Part shown: one piece after another, positions 26,002-34,630 of the stretch
Numbering within the stretch: position 1 is the first letter of the stretch
Layout: each line of letters begins with the position of its first letter
Source: Phocaeicola_A sp963652075
GTDB taxonomy: Bacteria > Bacteroidota > Bacteroidia > Bacteroidales > Bacteroidaceae
DNA length: 64,000 bases
Direction of reading: 5' to 3'
NCBI GenBank assembly: GCA_963652075.1
Contig: CAVJRQ010000065.1
Location: 1 to 64,000 of the forward strand
Made by a program: the position numbers and the translations under genes
Notes under the pieces: model-generated
Database searches by the model: none
Seen by the model: only the letters and a program-made list of their open reading frames with translations
Told to the model about the DNA's origin: nothing

Positions 26002-27435
26002 ATGAAAACATTGAAAACTTTTGGACTGTTCCTTTCCATGCTTGCCGTGCAGGGCACGTTGCAGGCGCAGGATGCGGTCTCCTTTACTCCCGATTGGCAG
26101 TCACTCTCGCGTCATCAGGCTGTGCCCGAGTGGATGCGCGACGCCAAGTTTGGTATCTATTGTCACTGGGGGGTCTACTCCGTACCCGCCTACGGCAACG
26201 AGCAGTACTATTATTACATGCACCGTGACTCCACGTCGGCGGATTTCCTCATGGGCGGGCACAAACGGCACGAGGCCATCTACGGGCCGCTTACCAAGTT
26301 TGGCTACCACGACTTCATCCCCATGTTCAAGGGCGAGAAGTTCAATGCCGACGAGTGGGCGCAACTCTTTCAGGAGAGCGGCGCACGGTTCGCCGGAACC
26401 GTAGCCGAGCATCACGACGGGTTTGCCATGTGGGACAGTAAGTACACACCGTTCAACGCCAAGAAGATGGGACCGAAGAAGGACATCATCGGATTGTTGG
26501 GCAAGGCCATTAAAGCGCGCGGCATGAAATTCTTCACGTCGCTGCACCACGAAATCAACTACACCTACGTGAAGGTGAAACCGGAGTGGGCGGCCAACAA
26601 TCCCAAGTACGCCAAACTCTACGGATGTCTCATGCCGCACGATGAATGGCTGCGGATGTGGCTCGACAAGAGCAATGAGGTCGTGGACAAATACAGCCCC
26701 GACATTGTCTACTTCGACGCTTGGATGGATCAGATTCCGGAACAGTACAAACTCGATTTCCTGGCCCATTACTTCAACCATGCCCAGAAAGAGGGAAAGG
26801 AGGTCATCTTTACCTATAAATACAAGGAGTTCCCGCGCAGCATCGGCATGCTCGACCATGAGCGCAGCAACCCCGAAGAAATTGATTCTATCCCCTGGCT
26901 GTGCGACTACACCATCAGCACCGGCTACCACCAGTCATGGGGCTATGTGAAAGGCATGGAACTCTCCTCACACAAGGACATCATCCACAAGCTGATACAG
27001 GTGGTGAGCAACAACGGGCAACTGCTGCTCAATCTGTCGCCTATGGCGGACGGTTCCTTCCCGCAAGACCAGAAGGACGTGGTCGCTAACGTAGGCGTGT
27101 GGCTTTGGTCATACGGTGAATCCATTTACGGAACCCGTCCCTACGTGGTTTCCGGCGAAACGACTACCGACGGTTGTCGCGTGCACTATACGACCAAAGG
27201 CAAAACACTCTATGCCATCTTCCTCGATTGGCCGGAAACGGGCAAGCCGTTGTTGCTCACCAAACTTACTCCGGCGGACATGAAGGGGACGGTGAAGAAA
27301 GCTACCCTGTTGAGCGTGAAGAAAAACTATGACTGCAAGGCCGTCTGCACGGATGGCGGACTGATACTCACCATACCCAAAGGGGCACGACTTCCATCGG
27401 ACGTGGCGCAGGTGGTGCGCTTCGATTTGGAGTGA
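26002..27435 (+). CDS. Secreted alpha-L-fucosidase, GH29 family
   Basis: A signal peptide ending GTLQAQ is followed by a GH29 TIM barrel. Typical segments are WMRDAKFGIYCHWGVYSVPA, AEHHDGFAMWDSKYT, the nucleophile Asp in DIVYFDAWMD, and LLLNLSPMADG near the end of the barrel. The 477-residue length fits a barrel plus a short C-terminal beta domain. GH29 enzymes remove alpha-linked fucose. In this context the target may be fucose on pectic side chains, which is inference. It is 39 bp from the GH28 gene and in the same direction, so both are probably one unit. Confidence 0.92.
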   Translation: MKTLKTFGLFLSMLAVQGTLQAQDAVSFTPDWQSLSRHQAVPEWMRDAKFGIYCHWGVYSVPAYGNEQYYYYMHRDSTSADFLMGGHKRHEAIYGPLTKFGYHDFIPMFKGEKFNADEWAQLFQESGARFAGTVAEHHDGFAMWDSKYTPFNAKKMGPKKDIIGLLGKAIKARGMKFFTSLHHEINYTYVKVKPEWAANNPKYAKLYGCLMPHDEWLRMWLDKSNEVVDKYSPDIVYFDAWMDQIPEQYKLDFLAHYFNHAQKEGKEVIFTYKYKEFPRSIGMLDHERSNPEEIDSIPWLCDYTISTGYHQSWGYVKGMELSSHKDIIHKLIQVVSNNGQLLLNLSPMADGSFPQDQKDVVANVGVWLWSYGESIYGTRPYVVSGETTTDGCRVHYTTKGKTLYAIFLDWPETGKPLLLTKLTPADMKGTVKKATLLSVKKNYDCKAVCTDGGLILTIPKGARLPSDVAQVVRFDLE

Positions 27436-27474
27436 CCTGCCTCCCGGATACGAAACCTTTAATACGAACATATC

Positions 27475-29037
27475 ATGATGCAAACAAGAAAAAAACTGAT
27501 GATGGCGGCTCTGTTGGTAGCCGGTGGTGTCTGTGCGCTGCATGCCCAGACTTCGGCGGCGATTCCCACGGCCGACCAAGTGGGTGCGGCGGTGATGCCC
27601 GAAGAGATAGCGCCCATACACGCTCCTTTTGACATGCCGCAGTTGAGCAAACCTGTCTTCCCCGACTATCAACTGCTTATTACCCAAAAGGGGGCTAAAC
27701 GGAAAAAGATGGCAACCGCGGCCATACAGGCTGCCATCGATGAGGTGAATCAGAAAGGTGGCGGAACGGTCATCATCCCGAAAGGGGAGTGGCTCACCGG
27801 ACGTATCATCCTCAAGAGTAACGTCAACCTGCGGGTGGACGAGGGTGCCGTGGTTCATTTCAGTGGTGAGATAAAGGACTATCTGCCTGTGGTGTTCACC
27901 CGCAGTGCCGGCGTGGAAGGTATGTCGATGGGAGCTTGCATCTACGCCAACGGGGCGGAGAATATCGCCGTCACGGGCAAGGGTCGTCTCGTCGGTCCCG
28001 GTCGCGACTGCGAACTGTGGAAACGCAACGTAGGTTATGGCAGCTTCGACAAGTACATCGCCTATGACAAACCGGCTACGGAACGAATCTACGACGGCCG
28101 TGACAGTACCGCCGTCTTCCTCCCGACATTCATCGGCCCCGTCAACTGCCGGAATGTGTTGATAGAGGGTGTGTCGCTGGAAGCTTGTGTCTTTTGGAAT
28201 ATCGTACCCACGTACTGCGAGGATGTGATTATCCGTGGCATCACGGTCAACTCCGTAGGTCTGCCCATGGGCGACGGCATGGATATCGAGTCCAGCCGCA
28301 ACGTGCTGATAGAGTATTGCACGCTGGCCACGGGTGACGACAACTTTACCATCAAAGCCGGACGGGGTATCGACGGCATGCGGGTGAACAAGCCCACGGA
28401 AAACCTGGTACTGCGCTACAACCTGACTACCATCGGTCATGGCGGTGTTACCTGCGGCAGCGAGACGGCGGGCATGATTCGCGATGTCTATGTGCACGAC
28501 TGCGTGTTCGACGGCACTAATGTGGGCATCCGTTTCAAGACGCGTCGTCCGCGTGGTGGTGGAGGCGAGAACCTCTACTACGAACGCATCCGTATGCGCA
28601 CCGCTTCGTCGGCCATCCATTTTGACATGCTCGGTTCAAGCATGTATGTGGGCTCTCAAGCCGCCCGCTCTTGGATGAAACCCGATGAGTTCACTCCGGT
28701 CTACCGCAATGTGCATATCCGTGACATCATCGTGGAGGATGCCTCCTATTTCCTCAAGGTGACCGGTATCCCCGAGTCGCCGGCTCGAAACGTGACCATC
28801 GAAAACGTGGAGGCCAAGAGCAAGAAGCTGATTCAGGCGTATGACGTGGATGGCTTGACGCTGCGTAACGTTGTCGTGGAGTCGCCGGACAACACCGTGG
28901 ACATCTCCGACGGACGTAACCTGCGTTTCGACCACGTGAACTTTAAGGTAGGCGGCAAGGTCTACAAGAAGGTGGACGGCAAGTTGTCGGAGAACATTTA
29001 CTTCAACGACTGTACGCCAACCCCCGAAACGAAATAA
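27475..29037 (+). CDS. Secreted polygalacturonase, GH28 family
   Basis: A signal peptide (to about residue 25, ALHAQ) precedes a GH28 beta-helix. The catalytic signatures are present: MGDGMDIESSRN, GDDNFTIKAG with the two acidic residues (near 287), GHGGVTCGSE (near 321), and RFKTRRPRGG with the substrate-binding Arg and Lys. The enzyme hydrolyses alpha-1,4-galacturonosyl bonds of pectin. The N-terminal extension and bacterial type suggest an exo-acting form. It follows the GH29 gene and has a clear terminator. Confidence 0.93.
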   Translation: MMQTRKKLMMAALLVAGGVCALHAQTSAAIPTADQVGAAVMPEEIAPIHAPFDMPQLSKPVFPDYQLLITQKGAKRKKMATAAIQAAIDEVNQKGGGTVIIPKGEWLTGRIILKSNVNLRVDEGAVVHFSGEIKDYLPVVFTRSAGVEGMSMGACIYANGAENIAVTGKGRLVGPGRDCELWKRNVGYGSFDKYIAYDKPATERIYDGRDSTAVFLPTFIGPVNCRNVLIEGVSLEACVFWNIVPTYCEDVIIRGITVNSVGLPMGDGMDIESSRNVLIEYCTLATGDDNFTIKAGRGIDGMRVNKPTENLVLRYNLTTIGHGGVTCGSETAGMIRDVYVHDCVFDGTNVGIRFKTRRPRGGGGENLYYERIRMRTASSAIHFDMLGSSMYVGSQAARSWMKPDEFTPVYRNVHIRDIIVEDASYFLKVTGIPESPARNVTIENVEAKSKKLIQAYDVDGLTLRNVVVESPDNTVDISDGRNLRFDHVNFKVGGKVYKKVDGKLSENIYFNDCTPTPETK

Positions 29038-29067
29038 CTGTCAACCTGAAAGGTACAGGATAACAGA

Positions 29068-29114
29068 GAAGCCGTCCGGGTCTTGCGTATAGACCGGACG
29101 GCTTCGTACTTTTT
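29068..29114 (+). terminator. Terminator of the GH29-GH28 unit
   Basis: GAAGCCGTCCGG... (29068-29083) pairs with ...CCGGACGGCTTC (29091-29105) with one bulged G, followed by five T at 29110-29114. Confidence 0.8.
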
Positions 29115-29199
29115 AGGGGGAAATAAAACGCCCGTTCGCATGGTCATCTGCCGCAAATGTCGTAATTTTGTCCCGTTTTTTCAGCTGTAATTGGACAAC

Positions 29200-30546
29200 A
29201 TGAACCAAAGATATATAATAGTCATTCTTCTGTTTCTTGCCGTAGGCGTACGGGCTCAGGAGTTGCGTGGCGACTCGCTTATGAAGGAGTGGCTCATCGA
29301 CAACAATGTCCCGGTGGTAGCCGGCAACGAGGTGAAGATATTGAAGAGTGGCAAGGCGAAGTTTTCCGATCTGTTCGATGCCGTTCGGCAGGCAAAGCAC
29401 CATATTCACTTGGAATATTTCAACTTTCGCAACGACTCCATAGCCGGCGCGTTGTTTGAACTCCTCTACCAGAAGGCTGCTGAGGGCGTGAAGGTGCGTG
29501 CGCTGTTCGATGCCTTTGGCAACATGTCCAATAACCGGCCGCTGAAGAACAGTGCGCTGAAGAAGATTCGTTCCAAAGGCGTGGAGATTTACAAGTACGA
29601 CCCCATCAGGTTTCCTTTTGTGAATCACGTTTTCAAGCGCGACCACCGAAAAATCGTTGTCATAGACGGCCGTGTAGCCTATACGGGCGGCATGAACGTG
29701 GCGGACTATTACCTGAACGGAACTCCGCAAGTGGGTAGCTGGCGCGACATGCACATGCGCATCGAAGGTCCGGCGGTGAACCAACTGCAGACTATCTTCC
29801 TGAAGATTTGGAACAAGGTCTCTAAACAGCGTGTTGATGGTGCCGAGTACTTTTGGCCCGGCTTGGATGCCAAGACCTCAATCGGGGATGAAACGGGACT
29901 TCAAGCGTTGAACCAGTCCGCGGACTCTTTCGCTTTGCTCCGTGCCGTGCAGCATGAACTTGACTCCTGCCATCCCGGCATCGGTCCGCTGCATACGGAT
30001 GTCGAACTGGCCATCGTCGACCGTGAGCCTGGCGTGACTCCCAAGCTGATTCGTCAGGCGTACAGCACTTCCATCAATGTAGCCAAGGAGAAGATACAAC
30101 TCATCAATCCCTATTTCGTGCCTACGCACTCCATCAAGAAATCGCTGAAGAGAGCCTTGAAGAGGGGAGTGGATGTGGAGATAATGGTTTCTTCGCACTC
30201 CGATATCCCGTTCACGCCGGATGCCACGCTTTACTCAGTCTATCAACTGATGAAGAGAGGGGCCAAGGTCTATCTCTACGACGAGGGCTTCCACCACAGC
30301 AAGATTATGATGGTCGACTCCGCGTTCTGCACGTTGGGCTCCGCCAACCTCAACAGCCGCAGTTTGCGCTACGACTACGAGGTCAACGCCTTCATCTTTG
30401 ACAGAGACGTTACCGAAGAACTGATGGAGATGTTCGAGAAGGATAAGGGCGAGTCTACCGAACTCACCCGTGAACTTTGGCGCGAGCGCACCCTGTGGAA
30501 ACGTTTTGTCGGTTGGTTCGCACACCTGTTTACCCCAGTGCTGTAA
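29200..30546 (+). CDS. Phospholipase D family protein (cardiolipin synthase-like)
   Basis: The 448-residue protein has two HKD motifs, HRKIVVIDG with TGGMNVAD (near 150) and HHSKIMMVD with LGSANLNSRS (near 365). This is the active-site pair of the cardiolipin synthase/phospholipase D family. Cardiolipin synthases have two N-terminal membrane helices, but here there is a cleavable signal peptide (LLFLAVGVRAQ), so the mature enzyme probably sits in the periplasm. The ATG at 29200 is preferred over an in-frame TTG at 29191. A TAATTTTG box at 29163-29170 may be its -7 element. Substrate is uncertain. Confidence 0.85.
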   Translation: MNQRYIIVILLFLAVGVRAQELRGDSLMKEWLIDNNVPVVAGNEVKILKSGKAKFSDLFDAVRQAKHHIHLEYFNFRNDSIAGALFELLYQKAAEGVKVRALFDAFGNMSNNRPLKNSALKKIRSKGVEIYKYDPIRFPFVNHVFKRDHRKIVVIDGRVAYTGGMNVADYYLNGTPQVGSWRDMHMRIEGPAVNQLQTIFLKIWNKVSKQRVDGAEYFWPGLDAKTSIGDETGLQALNQSADSFALLRAVQHELDSCHPGIGPLHTDVELAIVDREPGVTPKLIRQAYSTSINVAKEKIQLINPYFVPTHSIKKSLKRALKRGVDVEIMVSSHSDIPFTPDATLYSVYQLMKRGAKVYLYDEGFHHSKIMMVDSAFCTLGSANLNSRSLRYDYEVNAFIFDRDVTEELMEMFEKDKGESTELTRELWRERTLWKRFVGWFAHLFTPVL

Positions 30547-30569
30547 AGATTCCGTGGCGCGAGTGCCGT

Positions 30570-32012
30570 CTATTCGGACAGGATAAGTCCCTTGCAGCGT
30601 TTCCGCTCTATCGACGAATCAAAGTGTGTCAGCTCCCCATCATCGGCCCGTTTGGTCGACAAGGAAGAACTGCTGCTCGAAGTGGGCAAGTCCACCGAAC
30701 CGTTCCTGATCCATAGCAGCGTGTAGTAGAGCGGCAGGTCTTCCATGGGGTTGCCGATAGCGCCCAAGCGGTACGGCTCACCCAGTTCATTGTAATAGTA
30801 GTCCGGTTCGATGCCGTCCTCGTAGTCCGCTTCGTCGTTGCTGTTATAAAGGTAAGCTATGATGGGAAACAGCGTGAACCCGTAATCGGACTTGAACTCT
30901 GCGGAGGCGCAATTCTTGCCGACCGTGGTACTGCCCAGTATCTTCACGTCCATGTATGGCTTCAGGCAGTTTATGACCGCTTCGGAAGCGGAGGCGGTAT
31001 ATTTGCTGGTGATGACGTAGACGGTACTCAGGTCCAGATTCTCCGCCGCGACATCCGTGCTCAATGTCTGGGTCATGTTCGAGGCTGTGTTCAAATCGTT
31101 GTACTTGAGGGTGAACAGGGACTTTCCCAAGCAGGAGGAAGGAGCCAGATAGCTACAAAGGTCGGTCACGCAGGAGACGTATCCTCCCGGGTTGTACCGC
31201 AGGTCGAGGATGAAGTCCGTCACTTCCGCGCTTTTGAAATAGGCGAACACCTGTTTCATCAGGTCTTTGTATTTCGTGCTTTCGGTGTCGGTACCTGCCT
31301 CAAAATGGTCGTACATCATGTAGCCCACCTTCTTCCCCGAGTACTCAGTGTCGTCGATGGTGCAGACGGCATAGAACGGACTGGTCTCCATTTGTACGGA
31401 TGCCGACAGGCTCAGCTCGCGTGCCGTACCCCATGTGTATTCCGTGGTCTCTTCTGATTGATCGGCTTCCAGGTCGCACACGTTCAGCGTGATGGCATCG
31501 CCCTTCATCAATTCCTTGTAGTTGCTCGTTGTGATGGCGTTGCCGTTGAACGACACAATCCAGTCGCCCCGTTGCAACCTGGCATCCGCGGCGGGCGAGT
31601 CGGCCAGTACGTAGAGCACGCGTGCCATGTTGTTGCTCGTCTTTCCTGTGGGGTCCGAGTACATCAGAAAGTCGAAACCGTATGTCGAGGTCTTGTCCAG
31701 TGTAAGGCTGCCGCTTGTCCCGTCGGTGGAGGATTCCGTCTCTTCAAAATAAGAGAAGGTGTCGCCTTTGCCGCTGCGGCATTTCTTGGAAAGCAGTGAC
31801 TTGAAGAAAGTCTCCGGGTCGCTGAAGTAACTGCTCTCCGTCAGTGTGGGCATGTCTTCGTACCACAGATAATATTGTTTCATCTGCTGCTCTATCCAGC
31901 GGTCCTTTTGGGTCTTTTCCTCGTATTCGTACGTGCGGTCTTCGCCGCAAGCGGCGCAGAAGACGGTGAGCAGTACGATGCCTATCAGTTTGGTGTGGGA
32001 CAATTTGTTCAT
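30570..32012 (-). CDS. S41 family peptidase lipoprotein (C-terminal processing protease type)
   Basis: The signal peptide ends in a lipobox, VFCAAC, so the 480-residue protein is a lipoprotein. A PDZ-like stretch (VLADSPAADARLQRGDWIVS, about 130-165) precedes the S41 core with DFILDLRYNPGGYV, the nucleophile Ser in YTASASEAVINCL, and the Lys base in TTVGKNCAS. Such enzymes trim proteins at the C-terminus in the cell envelope. It is convergent with the phospholipase-D gene, only 23 bp away. The tail is Ser-rich and looks disordered. Its physiological target is unknown. Confidence 0.88.
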   Translation of the reverse strand: MNKLSHTKLIGIVLLTVFCAACGEDRTYEYEEKTQKDRWIEQQMKQYYLWYEDMPTLTESSYFSDPETFFKSLLSKKCRSGKGDTFSYFEETESSTDGTSGSLTLDKTSTYGFDFLMYSDPTGKTSNNMARVLYVLADSPAADARLQRGDWIVSFNGNAITTSNYKELMKGDAITLNVCDLEADQSEETTEYTWGTARELSLSASVQMETSPFYAVCTIDDTEYSGKKVGYMMYDHFEAGTDTESTKYKDLMKQVFAYFKSAEVTDFILDLRYNPGGYVSCVTDLCSYLAPSSCLGKSLFTLKYNDLNTASNMTQTLSTDVAAENLDLSTVYVITSKYTASASEAVINCLKPYMDVKILGSTTVGKNCASAEFKSDYGFTLFPIIAYLYNSNDEADYEDGIEPDYYYNELGEPYRLGAIGNPMEDLPLYYTLLWIRNGSVDLPTSSSSSSLSTKRADDGELTHFDSSIERKRCKGLILSE

Positions 32013-32049
32013 TTGCTATAGAATAGATGTAATAGATATAATTGAGCCA

Positions 32050-32057
32050 CAAAAGTA
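32050..32057 (-). promoter_or_regulatory. Possible -7 element of the S41 peptidase gene
   Basis: TACTTTTG on the minus strand matches TAnnTTTG, 38 bp before the ATG, but no good -33 box is seen. Confidence 0.35.
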
Positions 32058-32206
32058 TCTCTTTTATTTGGAATATCCCTTGCGAATCCGAAAAAATAGG
32101 GGTCAGTCCGGAAATCCGGTGGAAATTTCAGTAAAGTTCAATTAAGGGTGTCTACTGTTTCAGTTAACGAAGAGAAAGAGTGTATTAGGAAATCAGGAAG
32201 AGGCAT

Positions 32207-32235
32207 CGTACGACATGAGGAGTAGTTAACGTAAC
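32207..32235 (+). repeat. Short 23-bp CGTACG array in copy C
   Basis: CGTACG at 32207 is followed exactly 23 bp later by CGTAAC (32230-32235), in a GTTAACGTA context shared with copy B. Confidence 0.6.
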
Positions 32236-32268
32236 TTCGTTTTTTGTAGGAACAATTCGCCTGGACGC

Positions 32269-32382
32269 AAGCGGTTGCACCTGCCAACGTAAGTACTTAC
32301 ATCGGGCAACGTAAGTACTTACGTGAGCCATCGTAAGTACTTTCATGAGCCAACGTAAGTACTTGCGTGGACACACGTAAGG
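32269..32382 (+). repeat. 22-bp palindrome array in copy C
   Basis: After the cap AAGCGGTTGCAC, GTAAGTACTT starts at 32289, 32311, 32333 and 32355, and the end cap GTAAGG at 32377. All steps are exactly 22 bp. This is the longest array of the four, with four full units. Confidence 0.93.
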
Positions 32383-32431
32383 TGGGGCGTTTAACTGAAT
32401 AATCGCCACCGGATTTCTGGACTGACTTTGG

Positions 32432-33226
32432 TTAGTCGTGCGGACCGTTCTCTATCCAGTCATCAATGAGCATGCGCGCCATGCTCATCTTGCCCGGTAT
32501 GTCCGGAAGATTCTCTTTGGTAAAGAACTTGCCCGCACTCAGCTCTGAGGTCTGCAGCTTCACCTCTCCGCTCAGGTAATCAGCGGTGAAACCCACCATC
32601 AGCCCGCAAGGATAAGGCCACGGCTGACTGCCAAAGTAGCGTATGTTGGTGATTCGCAGTTCCGTCTCTTCAAAGACTTCCCGCTGTACGCACTCTTCCA
32701 GTGTCTCTCCTGTCTCAACGAAACCGGCTACCAACCCGTAGTAATCGCCGCGGAAGTTGCGGGCGTGTACCAACAGAATCTCCTTGCCCCGACGTATCAG
32801 TACGATGATGGCGGTGGAGACTACCGGCCAAATCTCCTTACCGCAGTTGGGACACTGCTTGCTGATGGAGGTATGGAAGTTCATCGGTGTTCCGCAGACC
32901 GGACAGAAACGGTTGTTCTTGTCCCAAAAGATAATCTCGTGCGCCTTGCCTGCCATGAGATAAATGTCGTGAGGGAGGAAGTCGAACGACCGCCGCAACC
33001 CCATCATCACCTGCCTGTCGTCTTCCCGGACGGGTTGGTCCAACGCGAAAGCCTTGAAGGGGATGCCGTCAAAGAGTGACAGTTCATGAATGTGAGTCCA
33101 TTCGTTGACCGTCACGGGAGGTTGTTGTTGATAGGGAACTTGGAATCCGTTGTCCTCTTTATGGAGCAAGAGCTCGTCTTTGCAAAATACAAACCAATAG
33201 GTCTTTCCGTCTTGTTCTTTTTCCAT
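32432..33226 (-). CDS. nudC: NAD(+)/NADH diphosphatase, Nudix family (NudC)
   Basis: NudC splits NAD(H) into NMN(H) and AMP and removes NAD caps from RNA. The 264-residue protein has the zinc ribbon CPVCGTPMNF...CPNCGKE (about 100-125), the Nudix box GFVETGETLEECVQREVFEE, and the family-specific SQPWPYPCGLMVGF. All are in the expected order. The repeat element C starts 5 bp past its stop codon. A folded leader precedes it. Confidence 0.95.
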   Translation of the reverse strand: MEKEQDGKTYWFVFCKDELLLHKEDNGFQVPYQQQPPVTVNEWTHIHELSLFDGIPFKAFALDQPVREDDRQVMMGLRRSFDFLPHDIYLMAGKAHEIIFWDKNNRFCPVCGTPMNFHTSISKQCPNCGKEIWPVVSTAIIVLIRRGKEILLVHARNFRGDYYGLVAGFVETGETLEECVQREVFEETELRITNIRYFGSQPWPYPCGLMVGFTADYLSGEVKLQTSELSAGKFFTKENLPDIPGKMSMARMLIDDWIENGPHD

Positions 33227-33244
33227 CTTGTTAGCCTGTTATTC

Positions 33245-33294
33245 CCCAAGAACCGTAAACGTCCGTTTGGGCGACACTTACGGCTGTTCTTGGG
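33245..33294 (-). promoter_or_regulatory. Hairpin in the nudC 5' leader
   Basis: CCCAAGAACCGTAA (33245-33258) pairs with TTACG (33278-33282) and GTTCTTGGG (33286-33294), giving 14 bp with a 3-nt bulge. It lies between the nudC ATG (33226) and a -7 box TACTTTTG on the minus strand (33309-33316). No U tract follows in the direction of nudC, so it is not a simple terminator. Confidence 0.45.
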
Positions 33295-33382
33295 AACCCA
33301 TTTCTCTGCAAAAGTAGCGTAATAATATGATATACGGACTGGAAACGGCACTTATTCTGCAACCTTTACGACTTCCCGCTCC

Positions 33383-34315
33383 TTAGGCAATCTGCTGCAA
33401 CTGACGGAACAGTTCACGCTGACGCTCGTTGAGCCCCTTGGGCATGTTCACCTTGAGGGTGACGATTAAGTCTCCGAAGCAACCGGGCTGCCTGTAGACA
33501 GGAAAACCTTTTCCTTTCAGTCGCACCTTTGTGTCGTTGTCCGTTTCGGGTTTCACTTTCAGCTTGACCTTCCCGTCCAGCGTGTCTACCAACACCTCGC
33601 CGCCAAGGATGGCCGTGTAGAGGTCGATGTGGGCATCCACGTGCAAGTCGTTACCCTGACGGGTGAAGGCATTGTCGTCCGCAATGACGAAGGTGATGTA
33701 GAGGTCTCCTGCCGGTCCGCCGTTATAACCTTGTGCACCATAACCTTTCAGCTTGATGATTTGTCCGTTGGCTATGCCTGCGGGCACGGTAATACGCACG
33801 CTCTTTCCGTTGATGTTCAGAATCTGCTTGTGTGTGGTGGCCGCTTCGCGCAAGGTAAGGTTCAGATTGGCGGTGTAGTCCTCGCCTTTGAACGCTTCAC
33901 TGCGTGAACGTCGTCTGCCGCTACCGAACAACTCGTCGAAGAAATCCGAGAAGCCCTCCGCGTTGTCGCTGTGATAACCACCGCCAAACTGCGTGAAGTC
34001 CTCCTTGTTGAATCCTCCGCCCGTGGAATACCATTGTCCGCCACCGGCCTGCTGCTGATAGGCTTTCTTCTGCGCCTCATATTCGTCGGCGTGTTTCCAG
34101 TTCTCTCCATACTCGTCGTACTTCTTCCGTTTCTCCGGGTCGCCCAGAACGGCCTTGGCCTCATTTATCTCTTTGAATTTTTCCTCTGCCGCCTTATTCC
34201 CGGGGTTCTTGTCAGGGTGGTATTTCAAGGCCAACTTCAAGTAAGCCTTCTTTATCTCATCCTGTGTTGCGCTCTTGTCAACCCCTAATACCTTGTAGTA
34301 ATCAACGTATGACAT
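33383..34315 (-). CDS. cbpA: DnaJ-type co-chaperone, CbpA-like
   Basis: A J-domain (about 1-70, with YYKVLGVDKSATQDEIKKAY and the HPD motif in KYHPDKNPGN) is followed by a Gly/Phe/Gln-rich linker and a DnaJ C-terminal substrate-binding region. The zinc-finger cysteines of classical DnaJ are absent, so it is of the CbpA class that assists DnaK. The ATG at 34315 (MSYVDYYKVLG) is chosen because the J-domain starts there. A longer frame to 34450 adds residues unlike the family. Length 310 residues is normal. Confidence 0.92.
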   Translation of the reverse strand: MSYVDYYKVLGVDKSATQDEIKKAYLKLALKYHPDKNPGNKAAEEKFKEINEAKAVLGDPEKRKKYDEYGENWKHADEYEAQKKAYQQQAGGGQWYSTGGGFNKEDFTQFGGGYHSDNAEGFSDFFDELFGSGRRRSRSEAFKGEDYTANLNLTLREAATTHKQILNINGKSVRITVPAGIANGQIIKLKGYGAQGYNGGPAGDLYITFVIADDNAFTRQGNDLHVDAHIDLYTAILGGEVLVDTLDGKVKLKVKPETDNDTKVRLKGKGFPVYRQPGCFGDLIVTLKVNMPKGLNERQRELFRQLQQIA

Positions 34316-34630
34316 ATTGTCAAGTCTCCTTTCGACGATATGGTGACAAAACCAATGCCGTAGATAGAATATTGTCAATTTTTGCATGGAGGCACTTGAC
34401 GGACTGACGCTTGACAGGACAAAAAGACAGAGACTATACCTCATAGCCAACGAGACTATACCTCGTTAAGCCATGCGGTGCAGCTTGCTGAAATAAACGG
34501 GTCGTCTCATTAAAATGTAAAAGCCGTGTCATGGAAGCGCAGGAGAAATCTTTTCGGGGCGTATGTTAGCGTGTTACAACCAAAATAAGTAATTTTGCCA
34601 ATCAATTAACAAATCATATAACAAAGAACT
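34316..34630. other. Intergenic region between cbpA and hisS
   Basis: The region between the divergent cbpA and hisS genes has a repeated GAGACTATACCTC (copies near 34430 and 34451), and the 14-mer AACGAGACTATACC recurs at 55731-55744 just outside repeat copy D. I see no gene, tRNA or clear terminator. Confidence 0.4.
34590..34597 (+). promoter_or_regulatory. Probable -7 element for hisS
   Basis: TAATTTTG is an exact TAnnTTTG match 33 bp before the ATG. The sequence 20 bp upstream (TTAG) is a weak -33 box. Confidence 0.4.

Larger units (their letters stand above)
32102..32426 (+). repeat. Repeat element copy C: best-preserved inverted-repeat-bounded copy
   Basis: The left end GTCAGTCCGGAAATCCGGTGG split over 32102-32122 is matched by its inverse at 32406-32426 with 20 of 21 positions identical. 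The 325-bp element shares the leader AAATTTCAGTAAAG and GTGTCTACTG with copy B, then carries the GTTTCAGTTAA/CGTACG module before the 22-bp palindrome array. In copy B the same modules occur in the opposite order. It ends 5 bp past the nudC stop codon. No coding sequence and no obvious target-site duplication are seen. Confidence 0.9.

Noticed and set aside
33209..33226. The GH77, S41 or PLD genes as parts of the pectin locus
   Set aside because: The genes between 29.2 and 36.0 kb and beyond 55.9 kb have general roles (envelope, NAD, chaperone, tRNA charging, glycogen), their own promoters or terminators, and no pectin-specific domains.
34396..34404. CGGACTGAC between cbpA and hisS as another repeat-element end
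   Set aside because: Only nine bases match, and neither the inner part of the end nor the palindrome array is present.
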